Shown here: positions 49,147 through 58,442 of the stretch, piece after piece | Layout of the letters: every line of letters begins with the position of its first letter | Numbering within the stretch: the stretch's first letter is position 1 | Source of the DNA: Roseiarcus sp963749715 | Lineage (GTDB): Bacteria > Pseudomonadota > Alphaproteobacteria > Rhizobiales > Beijerinckiaceae | Direction: 5' to 3' | Assembly: GCA_963749715.1 (NCBI GenBank) | Contig: CAVVNR010000008.1 | Span: 496,001 to 560,000, forward strand | DNA: 64,000 nucleotides | Translations under genes and position numbers: made by a program | The notes under the pieces: model-generated | Databases searched by the model: none | The model's input: the letters and a program-made list of their open reading frames with translations, nothing else | Told to the model about the DNA's origin: nothing

Positions 49147-49566
49147 GGCTGCTCCTCTTCTGTTGGCGTCGGTTTCGCCCCCAAGCATGAATTGCCGAGG
49201 CGAACTCTCGATGACCCCAATATGTGCACTGCACAATAAGAGTCAAGGCCATTTTATTGCATCGCAGCATTCTCTAGCAGCGATGTGTTTCGAAGGCCAG
49301 GAGCGGGTCCGCGCAAACTGACAGAAACACAATCAGTTACAATAAATTATGCGGTCCTGCTTAACTAACGCTTCGTCCGATCTGGCAGTCGGTTCGAGCG
49401 CCAGGCCGCGATTCCAAGAACTTGCCGAAAAATGTCGTCGATCCTTGGACGACTCGTTAACCGCCGCGTAACCGCGCCGACATATCATTCACGACCGTGT
49501 GAGTTGTGCAACTGTGACGGGCTCGACCGGTGTCAGCCGTTGCGTGAAGTTGAATGGGGCGCGTTC
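49147..49566. other. 420-base divergent promoter region between phaP and the carboxypeptidase gene
   Basis: This non-coding stretch holds the regulatory sequences of two divergent genes. Near phaP lies the palindrome at 49223-49235. The middle (49320-49360) is AT-rich with CAATCAGTTACAATAAATTATG, a plausible promoter zone, though I cannot place paired boxes with confidence. Reading frames inside, including one in-frame extension of the carboxypeptidase to 49432, lack ribosome sites. No RNA gene was recognised. Confidence 0.45.
49223..49235. promoter_or_regulatory. candidate PhaR-type operator upstream of phaP
   Basis: TGTGCACTGCACA is a perfect inverted repeat with a one-base centre. A related half-pattern, TTGCATCGCAGCA, occurs about 20 bases further at 49257-49269. 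In alphaproteobacteria the granule-associated repressor PhaR binds TGC-rich palindromes upstream of phasin genes. The position, 77 bases ahead of the phaP start, fits repression by promoter occlusion. The link to PhaR is inference. Confidence 0.45.
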
Positions 49567-51171
49567 ATGGCGTTGCGTAACCGTTGCTCCCGGATCGGCG
49601 GGCTTGTTCACCTTGCGACGGCGGCTTTGATCTCCGCTTCGGCCTTTCTTTTGGCTGGCGCGCCCGCCGAGGCGCATCATTATCGGCACTACCGATATTA
49701 CCCACACGTCGCCCATGCGGCGCATCATCCCCACTACGCTCATCGCGGGTCCATCCATTACGCACGGCAGGCGAGAGCGGCGACGGTTCCCGCCTCGCCC
49801 TCCTTTTCGGCGATCGTCGTCGACGCCAACAGCGGCCAGACTCTCTATTCGGCTTATGAGGATGGACTGCGCCACCCGGCTTCGATCACCAAAGTGATGA
49901 CGCTCTACCTGCTGTTCGAGGAGCTCGACCGGGGCGCGATCACGCTGCGTACCCAGATCCCGATCTCCGAGCACGCGGCCGCACAAGAACCTTCGAAGCT
50001 CGGCCTCAGCCCCGGCGCTACAATCAGTGTCGAGGACGCGATCAAAGCGGTCGTGACCCGCTCGGCCAACGACGTCGCGGTCGCGATCGCCGAGGCGATC
50101 GGCCAGACGGAAGACAATTTTGCCGGCATGATGACGCGAAAGGCGCACGAGCTCGGAATGTCGAGCACGCTCTATCGCAACGCTTCCGGACTCCCCAACG
50201 ATGAACAGGTGACCACGGCGCGCGACCTGACCATCCTCGGGCGCTCGATCGAGGACCGGTTCCCCCGCTATTTCCGTTACTTCTCGACGGCCGAATTCGA
50301 CTATGACGGCGAGGTCATCGGCAATCATAATCACCTGCTCGGGCGCGTCGACGGGGTCGACGGGATCAAGACCGGCTACACCCGAGCCTCCGGCTTCAAT
50401 CTCCTGACCTCGGTCCATCGCGACGGACGATCGTTGATCGCCGTCGTCATGGGCGGCCGCACCGCGGCGGCGCGCGACCGGATCATGGAGAATCTCATCG
50501 CCGACCACCTCGCTGAGGGCTCGACCGCGCGCGCGGCGTCGATGGTCGCCGATGCTGCGCCGGACAATAAGACAGGCGACCGTGCCGGGCCGCGCGAACA
50601 GCCGCCGGTCCGCCCGCGTCCAGTCGCCGCGCCTGTACGCGTCGCCGCCCGGGACGCGGAGCCCTCGATCGCCGAAGGCGACACCGGCGCTGAAGACGAC
50701 TTAGTTCCGGCACCCCACGGAATGCCGGCGTCGACCAACGTCGTGCGCCCGGCGGCCTACACGCCCACGCCCGCTCCGTCCGCGGCGCGCCTGCTTGCCA
50801 TCCGGCCAGCCGAGGCGAGCGCGCCGGCCGCGCCGCCGGCCAGGCCGCAGACCTCCGAGGTCGAACCGCCTCTAAAGCCCTCGGCCGGCGAGCGCGCCTG
50901 GGAGCAGGCCGAAGACGGCTCCGCCCCGCGCGGCTGGATGATCCAGATCGGCGCCACCGGCGACCTCACCGAGGCCAACGCCCTTCTGATCCGCGCCCGC
51001 GAACGCAACCGCTCGACCCTGGCCGCGGCCAAGCCGGTCACTGAGAAGGTGCGCAAGGGCGACGCGACTCTCTACCGCGCCCGATTCGCAATGCTCGACT
51101 CGGCGTCCGCCGAATCCGCCTGCCGCTCCCTCAAACGCAACGGATTCTCCTGCTTCCCCGCGCATGACTGA
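49567..51171 (+). CDS. D-alanyl-D-alanine carboxypeptidase with His-rich N-terminus and SPOR domain
   Basis: This penicillin-binding protein of the S11 family trims the terminal D-Ala of peptidoglycan stem peptides. All motifs are visible: SxxK as Ser106-Lys109, SAN at 166-168 and KTG at 268-270. A signal peptide (to about residue 36) is followed by an unusual stretch, residues 37-64, with ten His and six Tyr. After about residue 310 comes a long Pro/Ala-rich linker, then a C-terminal SPOR domain (WMIQIGATGDLTEANALL) that binds denuded glycan at the septum. The start ATG 49567 is chosen for the signal peptide. Total length is 534 residues. Confidence 0.9.
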   Translation: MALRNRCSRIGGLVHLATAALISASAFLLAGAPAEAHHYRHYRYYPHVAHAAHHPHYAHRGSIHYARQARAATVPASPSFSAIVVDANSGQTLYSAYEDGLRHPASITKVMTLYLLFEELDRGAITLRTQIPISEHAAAQEPSKLGLSPGATISVEDAIKAVVTRSANDVAVAIAEAIGQTEDNFAGMMTRKAHELGMSSTLYRNASGLPNDEQVTTARDLTILGRSIEDRFPRYFRYFSTAEFDYDGEVIGNHNHLLGRVDGVDGIKTGYTRASGFNLLTSVHRDGRSLIAVVMGGRTAAARDRIMENLIADHLAEGSTARAASMVADAAPDNKTGDRAGPREQPPVRPRPVAAPVRVAARDAEPSIAEGDTGAEDDLVPAPHGMPASTNVVRPAAYTPTPAPSAARLLAIRPAEASAPAAPPARPQTSEVEPPLKPSAGERAWEQAEDGSAPRGWMIQIGATGDLTEANALLIRARERNRSTLAAAKPVTEKVRKGDATLYRARFAMLDSASAESACRSLKRNGFSCFPAHD

Positions 51172-51207
51172 CGCTTCGTAACGCCGCATGTCTCCCAGGA
51201 GCCTTGT

Positions 51208-51921
51208 CTAGCCTTGTCGTTGCATCAGAACATCCTTGGCCTGATTGACCCGCGCGGCAAGCGCGGTCGAGCCGCCATGATCTGGATGAAGCTTTTTCAT
51301 CAAGGCTCGATGGGCGCGGATGATATCGGCCGCGCTCGCGCCTTCGGGGAGGTCGAGAACTTCGAGCGCCTCCTTTCGCGACATCGTCCCGCCGGCGCCG
51401 CCCTTCCCCCGCCCCTGAGCCTCACCCTGGTCTGCCTCACGCCAGCCGGCGAACCGGCGGTCGAGATACGCCTCTAAAAGACGGGCGCCGTCCGGATCGT
51501 CGCGCGCGAGCTCCTGCCAAAGGCCCAGGAGCTCCGGCCGCGACAGGGTTTCCAGCGCCCTGCCCGCATAGCCGCCGGCGAGCACGGACCCGGTCATCGC
51601 GCCGCTATCGTGATCAAGCCGCATCTCGATCATCGCCGAGCGGGCAGTCGAGGCGCGACCCGGGCGGGCGCCCAAGCCGGCGTTGCGAAACAAGGTCGAA
51701 CCCGCTCCCCTGCGCCAGCCGGCGAAACTGGCCACCATGCCGGCGAGCGCAGCCGCGAGCCCGACCCGGCCGCGGAGGAGCAAGAGAAGCGCGCCGATCA
51801 TGCCGATGACGCCGCCGCCATGGCGCACCAGCCGCGCCGCGGCGGCGGTGTCCATGCGCGCGAACTGCCTGATCGCCGAGAGCAGCAGGAACAAAAGGAT
51901 CAAGCCGATGATGAAGTTCAT
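51208..51921 (-). CDS. membrane-anchored J-domain protein
   Basis: The 237-residue protein begins with a membrane helix (FIIGLILLFLLLSAIRQF), has a second and third hydrophobic stretch around 40-68, and ends with a J-domain at about 178-237. The J-domain carries the HPD motif in MKKLHPDHGGS, with the helix II SAADIIRAHRALMKKL ahead of it, and stimulates DnaK ATPase. The C-terminal placement resembles Tim14/DjlC-like proteins that recruit Hsp70 to the membrane. Between them lies an acidic linker (DPDGARLLEAYLDRRFAGWREAD). It is convergent with the carboxypeptidase gene. Confidence 0.85.
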   Translation of the reverse strand: MNFIIGLILLFLLLSAIRQFARMDTAAAARLVRHGGGVIGMIGALLLLLRGRVGLAAALAGMVASFAGWRRGAGSTLFRNAGLGARPGRASTARSAMIEMRLDHDSGAMTGSVLAGGYAGRALETLSRPELLGLWQELARDDPDGARLLEAYLDRRFAGWREADQGEAQGRGKGGAGGTMSRKEALEVLDLPEGASAADIIRAHRALMKKLHPDHGGSTALAARVNQAKDVLMQRQG

Positions 51922-52010
51922 CGCCGAATGGCTTTCGATTGGACGCCGCGCCGGGGTCCGGCGGCGGCGCCGAACTCAAAACGCTCGCCGAAGCCAAGAC
52001 TACGCCAACT

Positions 52011-52730
52011 TCACTTGTCCTGCATCTGCGACAACAGGAGCCGTGCGGTCGGATCGGCGGACGCCTCGCGCTCCAGCGCGGCGCGGCCACCCGCGGCATA
52101 GGCCGCCGCCGCGCGCAGTAGCGCCGCCAGCCGTGCCGATGCGCCGACGTCAAAGGCGCTGTACCCTCCGCCGGTCAGTCGGGCGATCTCGCTGAAAACC
52201 CGCCTCACCGCCGGATCGTGGCCTTCCTGGAACATGAACGCCTTGACTTCCTGAAACGCGAGCTCGCCAGCAAGGACGGCTAGCCTGTCCGGGTTCTCCT
52301 CCATCGCGTCGCCGACGAAGACGAGCGCCCCCACCTTAGCGCGCTTCGACTCATCCCGCGCATGAGCGAGCACTTTGCGTATCTGGGTCGAACCGCCGCG
52401 CACTTCGATCCGGCTCATGAGCTCGGCCAGCCCCCGCCCGCCAGAGACGAACTTCGACGCCTTACATTCGTCCATGCCGCGAAAATAAACGAGCTGCACG
52501 TCGAGGCCGCCGGCGACCTGGAACATCTTCGCCTGCAGCGTCTGAGCGAGGTCCCAGGTCGGCTGCCGGCTCATGGTCGCGTCGAGGGCGAAGATCAGCC
52601 GCCCGCGGCCGGAGGCAGGCGGCGCCGGAACCTTCTTCGCCGCCTCGACGAAGGCGGTAATATCGTCCACGCCGCTCCGTCTGGCCAGCGCGCCGTCCTT
52701 GTTCTTGTCCATCCAAGGCCCCAAAACCAT
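52011..52730 (-). CDS. VWA domain-containing protein
   Basis: The 239-residue protein has a von Willebrand A fold. The metal-ion-dependent adhesion motif is DATMS at the end of LIFALDATMSRQ (canonical DxSxS, with Thr at the third position), followed by the later GGSTQIRKVL (Thr ligand) and VFVGDAMEENPD. The rest are alternating helices and strands, with no signal peptide, so it is cytoplasmic. An alternative start is the Met of MDKNKDG, six residues inside. Such orphan VWA proteins are common in Hyphomicrobiales, with unknown partners. The next gene upstream on this strand is DUF1489. Confidence 0.78.
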   Translation of the reverse strand: MVLGPWMDKNKDGALARRSGVDDITAFVEAAKKVPAPPASGRGRLIFALDATMSRQPTWDLAQTLQAKMFQVAGGLDVQLVYFRGMDECKASKFVSGGRGLAELMSRIEVRGGSTQIRKVLAHARDESKRAKVGALVFVGDAMEENPDRLAVLAGELAFQEVKAFMFQEGHDPAVRRVFSEIARLTGGGYSAFDVGASARLAALLRAAAAYAAGGRAALEREASADPTARLLLSQMQDK

Positions 52731-52790
52731 GCGACTCGAAGATTAGATTGGGCGCCGCAACCCGCGTCACAAGCCGGGACATGTGCAAAT

Positions 52791-53228
52791 TTACAAGAGC
52801 CCGAGCCCGGCAAGCTCGCGCCGGAGCGCCTCCGGCATGTCGGCGAAGCCGGGTTGGCTCACGTCGATGTCGGGCGGCGCGTCCTTCGCCTCATAGTACC
52901 GCCAGCCTTGAAAGGCCCGCATCGGCCGCGGCGCGGTCGCGACCACGACGCTGTCGAGCCACAGTTTGCAGCGGCCGACCCCGTCGGCATCGACGAACGG
53001 CTCGACCCCCAGCATCCGCTGGCGGGCGCCGATCTGGCCCTTGATGACCCAGTAGAGCGAGCCGCCGTCAAGAATGTCCGCTGCCCGCTTCGGCGCCATA
53101 CGGGTGACGTGGGCATGACGGAGCGGCGCGCCGCGGCATTTGGCCTCCGCCATCCTTGCCGCCATCCACCGCCGCAAATCATCGAGCGAATTGGCGCCGA
53201 CGCAAAGCTTGATGAGGTGCAGGGTCAT
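52791..53228 (-). CDS. DUF1489 family protein
   Basis: This 145-residue cytoplasmic protein matches the alphaproteobacterial DUF1489 family by its N-terminus HLIKLCVGANSLDDL. Further matches are the block HVTRMAPKRAADILDGGSLYWVIKG, the central motif QRMLGVEPFVDADG, and RAFQGWRYYEAKDAPPD with the C-terminal helix MPEALRRELAGLGLL. The gene lies between the biotin carboxylase gene and the VWA gene, same strand. Function unknown; it is widely conserved and of steady length. Confidence 0.85.
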   Translation of the reverse strand: MTLHLIKLCVGANSLDDLRRWMAARMAEAKCRGAPLRHAHVTRMAPKRAADILDGGSLYWVIKGQIGARQRMLGVEPFVDADGVGRCKLWLDSVVVATAPRPMRAFQGWRYYEAKDAPPDIDVSQPGFADMPEALRRELAGLGLL

Positions 53229-53268
53229 GGCGAGATTTTAGCAGAGAGGGCGAGCGTCGGCGTGGCCG

Positions 53269-55257
53269 TCATCCCGCGCCGGTCGGCCCCTTGCTTTCCC
53301 CTTCCCCCTGTCCCTCCGCCTCCACGCGCAGAATGAGCTCGCCCATCTCGACCTGATCGCCGACATTGGCGAGGAGGTCGCGCACCACGCCGGCGTGCGG
53401 GGCGACGAGGGCGTGCTCCATCTTCATCGCTTCGACCACCGCAAGCCGCTGGCCGGCTTCGACCTTGTCCCCCTCCCCGACCGCAAGGGCGACCAGCCGG
53501 CCGTTCATGGGGGCGTGAATCGCCGCTTTGCTCTCCTCGACGCCAGTCTCAGCCCCCACCAATGGATCGATGAGCTCGACGAACGCCTGCCTCCCGCCGG
53601 CGAAGGCGAAAACGCCGTCGTCCGCCTCGTAGAGCGTGATCTCATCGCGAGGCCCCGGACCGCCGCCGTCCCCGAAGCCGGCGTTGGCGCCCTCGATGAG
53701 GTGCAGGCGCGCCGGAACGCGGTCGACGGCGACGTCGAGTTCGATCCTGCGAGCGCCCACGAGTTCGAACGAATTGGCGATCCGCCAGGGATCGAATGGA
53801 GCGAGCGGCGAGGCCCCGCCCGCATCGTCCTCGGCGAACATGAGCAGCGCGGCGGCGTGGACGGCGCGCTTATCCGGCGGACGGGGCTCACCGCCGAGCC
53901 GTCCAAGATTGGCGTCGATGAAGCCGGTGTCCACCCCACCGGCCGCGAACTCCCGACTCCGCATGAGCGTCCTCAGGAATGCGAGATTGGTTTTCGGCCC
54001 GATCACCACAGCGTCGTCCAGCTCCTTGAGCATCGCGGCCAGGGCTTCGGCCCGGGTCGGCGCGTGAACGATGAGCTTGGCGATCATCGGGTCGTAATAC
54101 GGGCTGACGCAGTCGCCGGCGGCAACCCCGGTATCGACCCGCACGCCTGGCGATCCCTCCTCGCCCTTGAGGTTCAAGAGATAAATCCGGCCGGCCGAGG
54201 GCAGAAAATTGTGCTCCGGGTCCTCCGCGTAGATGCGCGCCTCGATCGCGGCGCCGACGCAGGCGATCTCGTTTTGCGGCGACGGCAGCGGCTCGCCGGC
54301 CGCAATCCTGAACTGCCATTCGACCAGGTCGAGGCCGGTCACCATCTCGGTCACCGGGTGCTCGACCTGAAGCCTCGTATTCATCTCGAGAAAATAGAAG
54401 TCGCCGGCTCCAAGGCCGCGGGATGGATCGGCGATGAATTCGACCGTGCCGGCCCCGACATAGCCAGCGGCCAGCGCCGCCTCGGTCGCCGCCTTGGCCA
54501 TGGCGGCGCGCGTATCGTCAGGCAGTCCGGGCGCCGGGCATTCCTCGATCACCTTTTGATGGCGGCGCTGGGCCGAGCAGTCGCGCTCGTAGAGATGGAC
54601 GCAACCCCCATGCGCGTCGGCGAACACCTGCAATTCGATGTGGCGTGGAGACGCGATATATTTCTCGATCAACACCCGCCCGTCGCCGAACGCAGATTCG
54701 GCCTCGCGGATCGCGCTTTCAAGCTCCCCATCGAACTCGACATGCGCGTCGACCCGCCGCATGCCGCGCCCTCCCCCGCCGGCGATCGCCTTGATAAGCA
54801 CCGGATAGCCGATCTCATAGGCTTTCTCGCGCAGGAACTTCGGGGTCTGGTTGTCGCCGTGATAGCCGGGCACGACCGGCACGCCGGCCCGCAGCATCAG
54901 CGCCTTGGCCGAGTTCTTCAGGCCCATCATCCGCATCGCCGCGGGCGGCGGACCAATGAAGATGACGCCGGCGCCGGCGCAACGTTCGGCAAAATCGGCG
55001 TTCTCGGACAGGAATCCATAGCCCGGATGCAGGGACTCGGCGCCGACTTTCCGCGCCAGCGCGACAATGCCGTCCTGGTCGAGATAGCCGCGCGCGCCCT
55101 GGCCGATCTCGTGGGCTTCGTCGGCGAGCTGAGTGAATAGCGCCCCGCGATCCACCGGCGTATGCAGGGCGATCGCCCGGATTCCCATGCGCCTCGCTGT
55201 GCGAATGATCCGGCAGGCGATCTCGCCGCGATTGGCGATGAGGACGTTGGCGAACAT
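53269..55257 (-). CDS. biotin-containing acyl-CoA carboxylase subunit alpha (methylcrotonyl-CoA carboxylase type)
   Basis: This 662-residue subunit contains biotin carboxylase and biotin carrier domains. Early motifs are NVLIANRGEIACRIIRTARR and GYGFLSENADFA. The ATP-grasp loop is GGGGRGMR (about residue 158-170), then EMNTRLQVEHPVTEMVTG with the catalytic Arg, and after a linker the biotin site EAMKMEHAL near residue 625 in a BCCP domain ending at the C-terminus. Length and domain order fit the leucine-pathway (mccA/liuD) enzyme better than acetyl-CoA carboxylase. The partner beta subunit lies 4.7 kb away at 59918, which is unusual. The frame is intact. Confidence 0.88.
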   Translation of the reverse strand: MFANVLIANRGEIACRIIRTARRMGIRAIALHTPVDRGALFTQLADEAHEIGQGARGYLDQDGIVALARKVGAESLHPGYGFLSENADFAERCAGAGVIFIGPPPAAMRMMGLKNSAKALMLRAGVPVVPGYHGDNQTPKFLREKAYEIGYPVLIKAIAGGGGRGMRRVDAHVEFDGELESAIREAESAFGDGRVLIEKYIASPRHIELQVFADAHGGCVHLYERDCSAQRRHQKVIEECPAPGLPDDTRAAMAKAATEAALAAGYVGAGTVEFIADPSRGLGAGDFYFLEMNTRLQVEHPVTEMVTGLDLVEWQFRIAAGEPLPSPQNEIACVGAAIEARIYAEDPEHNFLPSAGRIYLLNLKGEEGSPGVRVDTGVAAGDCVSPYYDPMIAKLIVHAPTRAEALAAMLKELDDAVVIGPKTNLAFLRTLMRSREFAAGGVDTGFIDANLGRLGGEPRPPDKRAVHAAALLMFAEDDAGGASPLAPFDPWRIANSFELVGARRIELDVAVDRVPARLHLIEGANAGFGDGGGPGPRDEITLYEADDGVFAFAGGRQAFVELIDPLVGAETGVEESKAAIHAPMNGRLVALAVGEGDKVEAGQRLAVVEAMKMEHALVAPHAGVVRDLLANVGDQVEMGELILRVEAEGQGEGESKGPTGAG

Positions 55258-55403
55258 TCGAGGCTCCCGAAGCGCCTTGTCTAGCGAACGAACGCGCTGA
55301 TGGCGAGCGTCCGGCCCTGCGCCGCAACGGATCGTCTCCCCCGATGACCCTCATCGATAGAACGCGCGCCTTCATCGTCCTCTCCGACCCTGTTCCCAAA
55401 TGG

Positions 55404-56405
55404 CCCTGAAGGGCGATGTGTTTGAGGGTGACGACGTTTTCGGGCGCATTTTGGGTTCGGATGCGGCATTCGTCGTCGCGGAACGTCATGTCCATGACCC
55501 AGTGCAGTCCGTTTTCGACGCCCCAATGATCGCGCACCATGGGTCCGAGTTTGTCGGCGTGGAGTTGTGAAGAGGTCAGGTAGAGGCGGGTTTCCCGTTC
55601 GGTCTTGGGTCCGATTTCGCGCATCGCTTCGACGATGACGAGGCCTCTGAGGCCCGGCCATTGGTGTCGTTCCTGCAGCCAGGCGACGTCGTGAACGACG
55701 GTGACGTTTCGGGTTTCGATCCGGCCGTGGTCGCCGTCGACGGTTCGAGCGACGCTGATTGTCGTATCGGCGAAACCCTTTGCTTTCTGCTCGTTTGCGA
55801 ACAATTCGACATCGTCGCGCAGCCTGCCCTGATTGCCCTTCAGGGCCAGGACATAGTCGGCTTTCTTGTCGACGATCTTACGGGCGATTTCGCGCTGACA
55901 GCCCATGGCGTCGATGGTGACGACGGCGCCGTCGATCGACAACATGTCCAGCAGGGCGGGAATGGCGACGATCTCGTTCGACTTCTCGCTCACCTTGGTC
56001 TGAGCCAGAACGAGGCGCTGCCGCGCCGCGAAAGCCGACACCATATGGATCGTCTCTTTGCCGCCCTTGCGTCCCGAGCGCCGCGAGGTCTTGCCGTCGA
56101 TGGCGATGACCTCGAGCGGGGCCTTGGTCAGCGCGCCGACCCACGCGACGAAGCGCTCCCGGAAGGCATGGGGGTCGAGCGAAGCGAAGATGTCGCCCAA
56201 GTGGTCGTGGCTCGGCGTGCCGTTCGCGAAGGGCAGAAAGCGCTGCAAAAGGGCGAGCTTCTTCTGCCCGAACCGAGCCATGTCCGTGAACCCCTCGGCG
56301 CCCGCCAGGATCGACAGCAGAGCCAGCAACAGAATCTCGTCGAGCCTATAGGCCACCTTGCCAGGCTGCCGATGGTCCGGCATGTCTTTGAAATAATCGA
56401 GAAAA
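55404..56405 (-). mobile_element. degenerate ISAs1-family transposase
   Basis: The reading frame has the ISAs1 layout: FLDYFKDMPDHRQPGKVAYRLDEILLLALL, FANGTPSHDHLGDIFASLDP, the first catalytic Asp in VIAIDGKTSRRS, the second in VTIDAMGCQREIA, and the Glu in WGVENGLHWVMDM. The N-terminal homology begins at once beside the patatin frame, with no start codon at the usual place (an internal ATG is at 56383). After KHIAL at 55409 the sequence stops looking like the family, and the frame has no native stop, running on antisense into the carboxylase gene. Both ends seem lost and no terminal inverted repeats were found. It is a remnant, probably immobile. Confidence 0.82.
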
Positions 56406-56408
56406 ACA

Positions 56409-57373
56409 GTGGCCTCGAAATCCCTCGCCGCCGACAGGGTTTCGCTCGCCCTCCAGCGGGGCGGTTCGTTCGGCGCTTTCACCTGGGGCGTCCTCGACCG
56501 GCTGCTGGAAGAGCCCGGAATCGGCTTCGACGCGATCAGCGGCGCCAGCGCCGGCGCGGTCGATGCGGTGCTGATGGCGGCTGGGATGGTCGATGGCGGC
56601 CCGGACGAGGCGCGTGCGCGGCTCACGCAGTTCTGTCGGCGGATGAGCCGGGCGGCCGCGCTCCTGCCGAGGCCGGCCGCATCTCCCTTCGGGGTGGGTT
56701 TCGACCTCCTTGCGCGTTCGCTGTCGCCTTATCAATTCAAGCCGTTCAACCGCAACTCGTTGCGCGAGGCGCTCCTGGCGTCGGTCGATTTCGAGCGCTT
56801 GCGGGGCGGCTCGCCGATAAAGCTGCTGCTCGCGGCAATCCGGGTGAGCGACGGTCAATTGAGAACTCTCGCCAACCCCGAGCCGACCGTCGAGGCCGTG
56901 CTCGCCTCGGCCTGCCCCTCCTTCATCACACGATCGAAATCGACGGCGAAGCCTATTGGGACGGCGGCTACGCGGCCAACGCGCCCCCCATCCCGCTCAT
57001 CCGGGCCTCGGAGTGCGATCACGCGCTCATAGTCCGGGTCACGCCAATCAGGTCCGACCGGCTGCCTAAGACCGCGCACGACATTTCGAAGCGTATCGAG
57101 CAGATCCAATTCAACGCCACCCTCAACAGCGAGCTGGAGACTCCCAAGATGGGGAAAATGATCGGCGCCACCGAGAAGTTGCGACGGCTGCGCATCGGCT
57201 GCATTTCCGTCGATGAGGAATTCGAGGGCCTCGCGGACGAAAGCGCCGGCAACCTCGCTTCGGACTTCCTTGAGCGCCTGCGCGCCAGCGGCGGAGTTGC
57301 CGCCGACTTGTGGCTAGGGCATGACATGCCGCAGGCGCCCTCTATCCGCCGGTCCGAAAAAGTCATTTGGTAG
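56409..57373 (+). pseudogene. patatin-like phospholipase, damaged
   Basis: Patatin-like lipases use a Ser-Asp dyad. The nucleophile motif GASAG is present (ISGASAGAVDAVL) and the catalytic Asp appears in DGGYAANAP. The frame breaks inside ASACP at 56915-56918; adding one C to the CCCC run restores ASACPLLHHTIEIDGEAYWDGGY. Separately, the oxyanion loop reads LALQRGGSFGAF where the family has GGG, so one Gly is Arg. The start is a GTG at 56409 directly beside the transposase remnant, with no room for the original promoter. The frameshift may be a sequencing error, but the Arg and the lost upstream region suggest real decay. Restored length would be about 321 residues. Confidence 0.75.
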
Positions 57374-57498
57374 TGGGATCGCCTCGGCAAAGGGTGGGCG
57401 CGTGTCTTTGACATCGATCAACGTTCGAAGCTACGTTCAATGGCCAACTAACAGCGTTCATCAGGCGCGCCCGACACGGGCTCGGAGGGTTCTCCAAA

Positions 57499-57981
57499 AT
57501 GACAATTCGCCACGTTGCATCCTTCATCGCCGCAGCGGCCCTGACCACGCTCTCGGCGTCCTCCGCTCCGGCGCAGACCGATGTGAAGGTCGGAACGCTC
57601 ACCTGCGACGTCTCGGCCGGCGTCGGCATGATCCTGACCCAGAAGCAGACGATGACCTGCTCCTTCGCGCCCGCTTCCGGAGGGCCGGTCGATCTCTATG
57701 ATGGCCGGATCGACGAATTCGGCGTGGCGCTCGGCGCCGTCCAAGAAGGGGTCATGGTCTGGGGAGTCCTGGCCCCGAGTTCCGGCGTGCCGCACGGCGC
57801 CTTGGCGGGCAGTTACGGCGGCGTCGGCGCCCAGGCGACCGTCGGCGCCGGCCTTGGCGCCAACGTCCTGGTCGGAGGAACCGGCCGCTCGTTCTCTCTC
57901 CAGCCGCTCTCGCTCCAAGGCCAGACCGGCCTCAACATCGCCGGTGGGGTCACGACTGTCACACTTACATCGGTGCAATGA
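57499..57981 (+). CDS. DUF992 family secreted protein
   Basis: The 160-residue protein carries a signal peptide of about 26 residues ending in SAPAQT. The mature part fits DUF992: VKVGTLTCDVSAGVGMIL, then KQTMTCSFAP with the paired Cys, the WGVLAPSSGVPHGALAGSYGGVGAQATVGAGLGANVLVGG block (shown in part) and a final SLQGQTGLNIAGGVT strand. DUF992 proteins are periplasmic, beta-rich and of unknown function, common in Hyphomicrobiales. The gene is alone, 120 bases after the damaged patatin. Confidence 0.85.
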   Translation: MTIRHVASFIAAAALTTLSASSAPAQTDVKVGTLTCDVSAGVGMILTQKQTMTCSFAPASGGPVDLYDGRIDEFGVALGAVQEGVMVWGVLAPSSGVPHGALAGSYGGVGAQATVGAGLGANVLVGGTGRSFSLQPLSLQGQTGLNIAGGVTTVTLTSVQ

Positions 57982-58116
57982 CTTCGGCCAACGAAATGCG
58001 GCATAGGGGGACATCGCGCTTTCGGCGCAAGGACCTTTGAGCGGCCGGGCGTGACCTCACTTGGCGAGGGCGGCGGCCGCGATTGCCGGGGCGGCCCTAC
58101 GTTGCGGAGCGAGCAT

Positions 58117-58437
58117 ATGACCAGAAAAGACCAAGCCGAAAGCGGCGAAGATGAGAGCCCGAGCGCCGCGGCTGTGTCGGCCGCCGCCAAACAGGCGCGC
58201 CGGGCGATCGAAACCGCCAAGGAAATCGCCGCCCAGGCGCACCTCGATGAAGTCGGCGCGAAGGCGGCCGCCGCGGCGTCAAGCCTCTACCGCGAGGGCC
58301 GCGACCGGCTGGCGGGCAACGACGACTTGTCGCAAGCGACCGAGCAATTGAGCGCGGCGATCCGCAGGAACCCGCTCGCGGCGGTTGGAATTGCGTTCTC
58401 GGCCGGTCTTCTGCTCGCGCTTCTCACCCGCGGGTAG
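58117..58437 (+). CDS. DUF883 (ElaB/YqjD-like) membrane-anchored protein
   Basis: This 106-residue protein has an Ala/Lys/Glu-rich helical N-terminal region and one C-terminal membrane helix (PLAAVGIAFSAGLLLALL), the tail-anchored arrangement of ElaB/YqjD proteins. Those proteins associate with ribosomes in stationary phase in E. coli. The start ATG 58117 is inside a longer frame; GCGGAGCG stands upstream. It is followed after five bases by a second small membrane protein, as in yqjD-yqjE pairs. Role here is inferred from that arrangement. Confidence 0.72.
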   Translation: MTRKDQAESGEDESPSAAAVSAAAKQARRAIETAKEIAAQAHLDEVGAKAAAAASSLYREGRDRLAGNDDLSQATEQLSAAIRRNPLAAVGIAFSAGLLLALLTRG

Positions 58438-58442
58438 GGGCG

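Noticed and set aside
55388..56450. Terminal inverted repeats for the ISAs1 element (CAGGG-like sequences near 55388 and 56437)
   Set aside because: The two sites share only a few bases and in an inconsistent orientation; no target duplication was seen.
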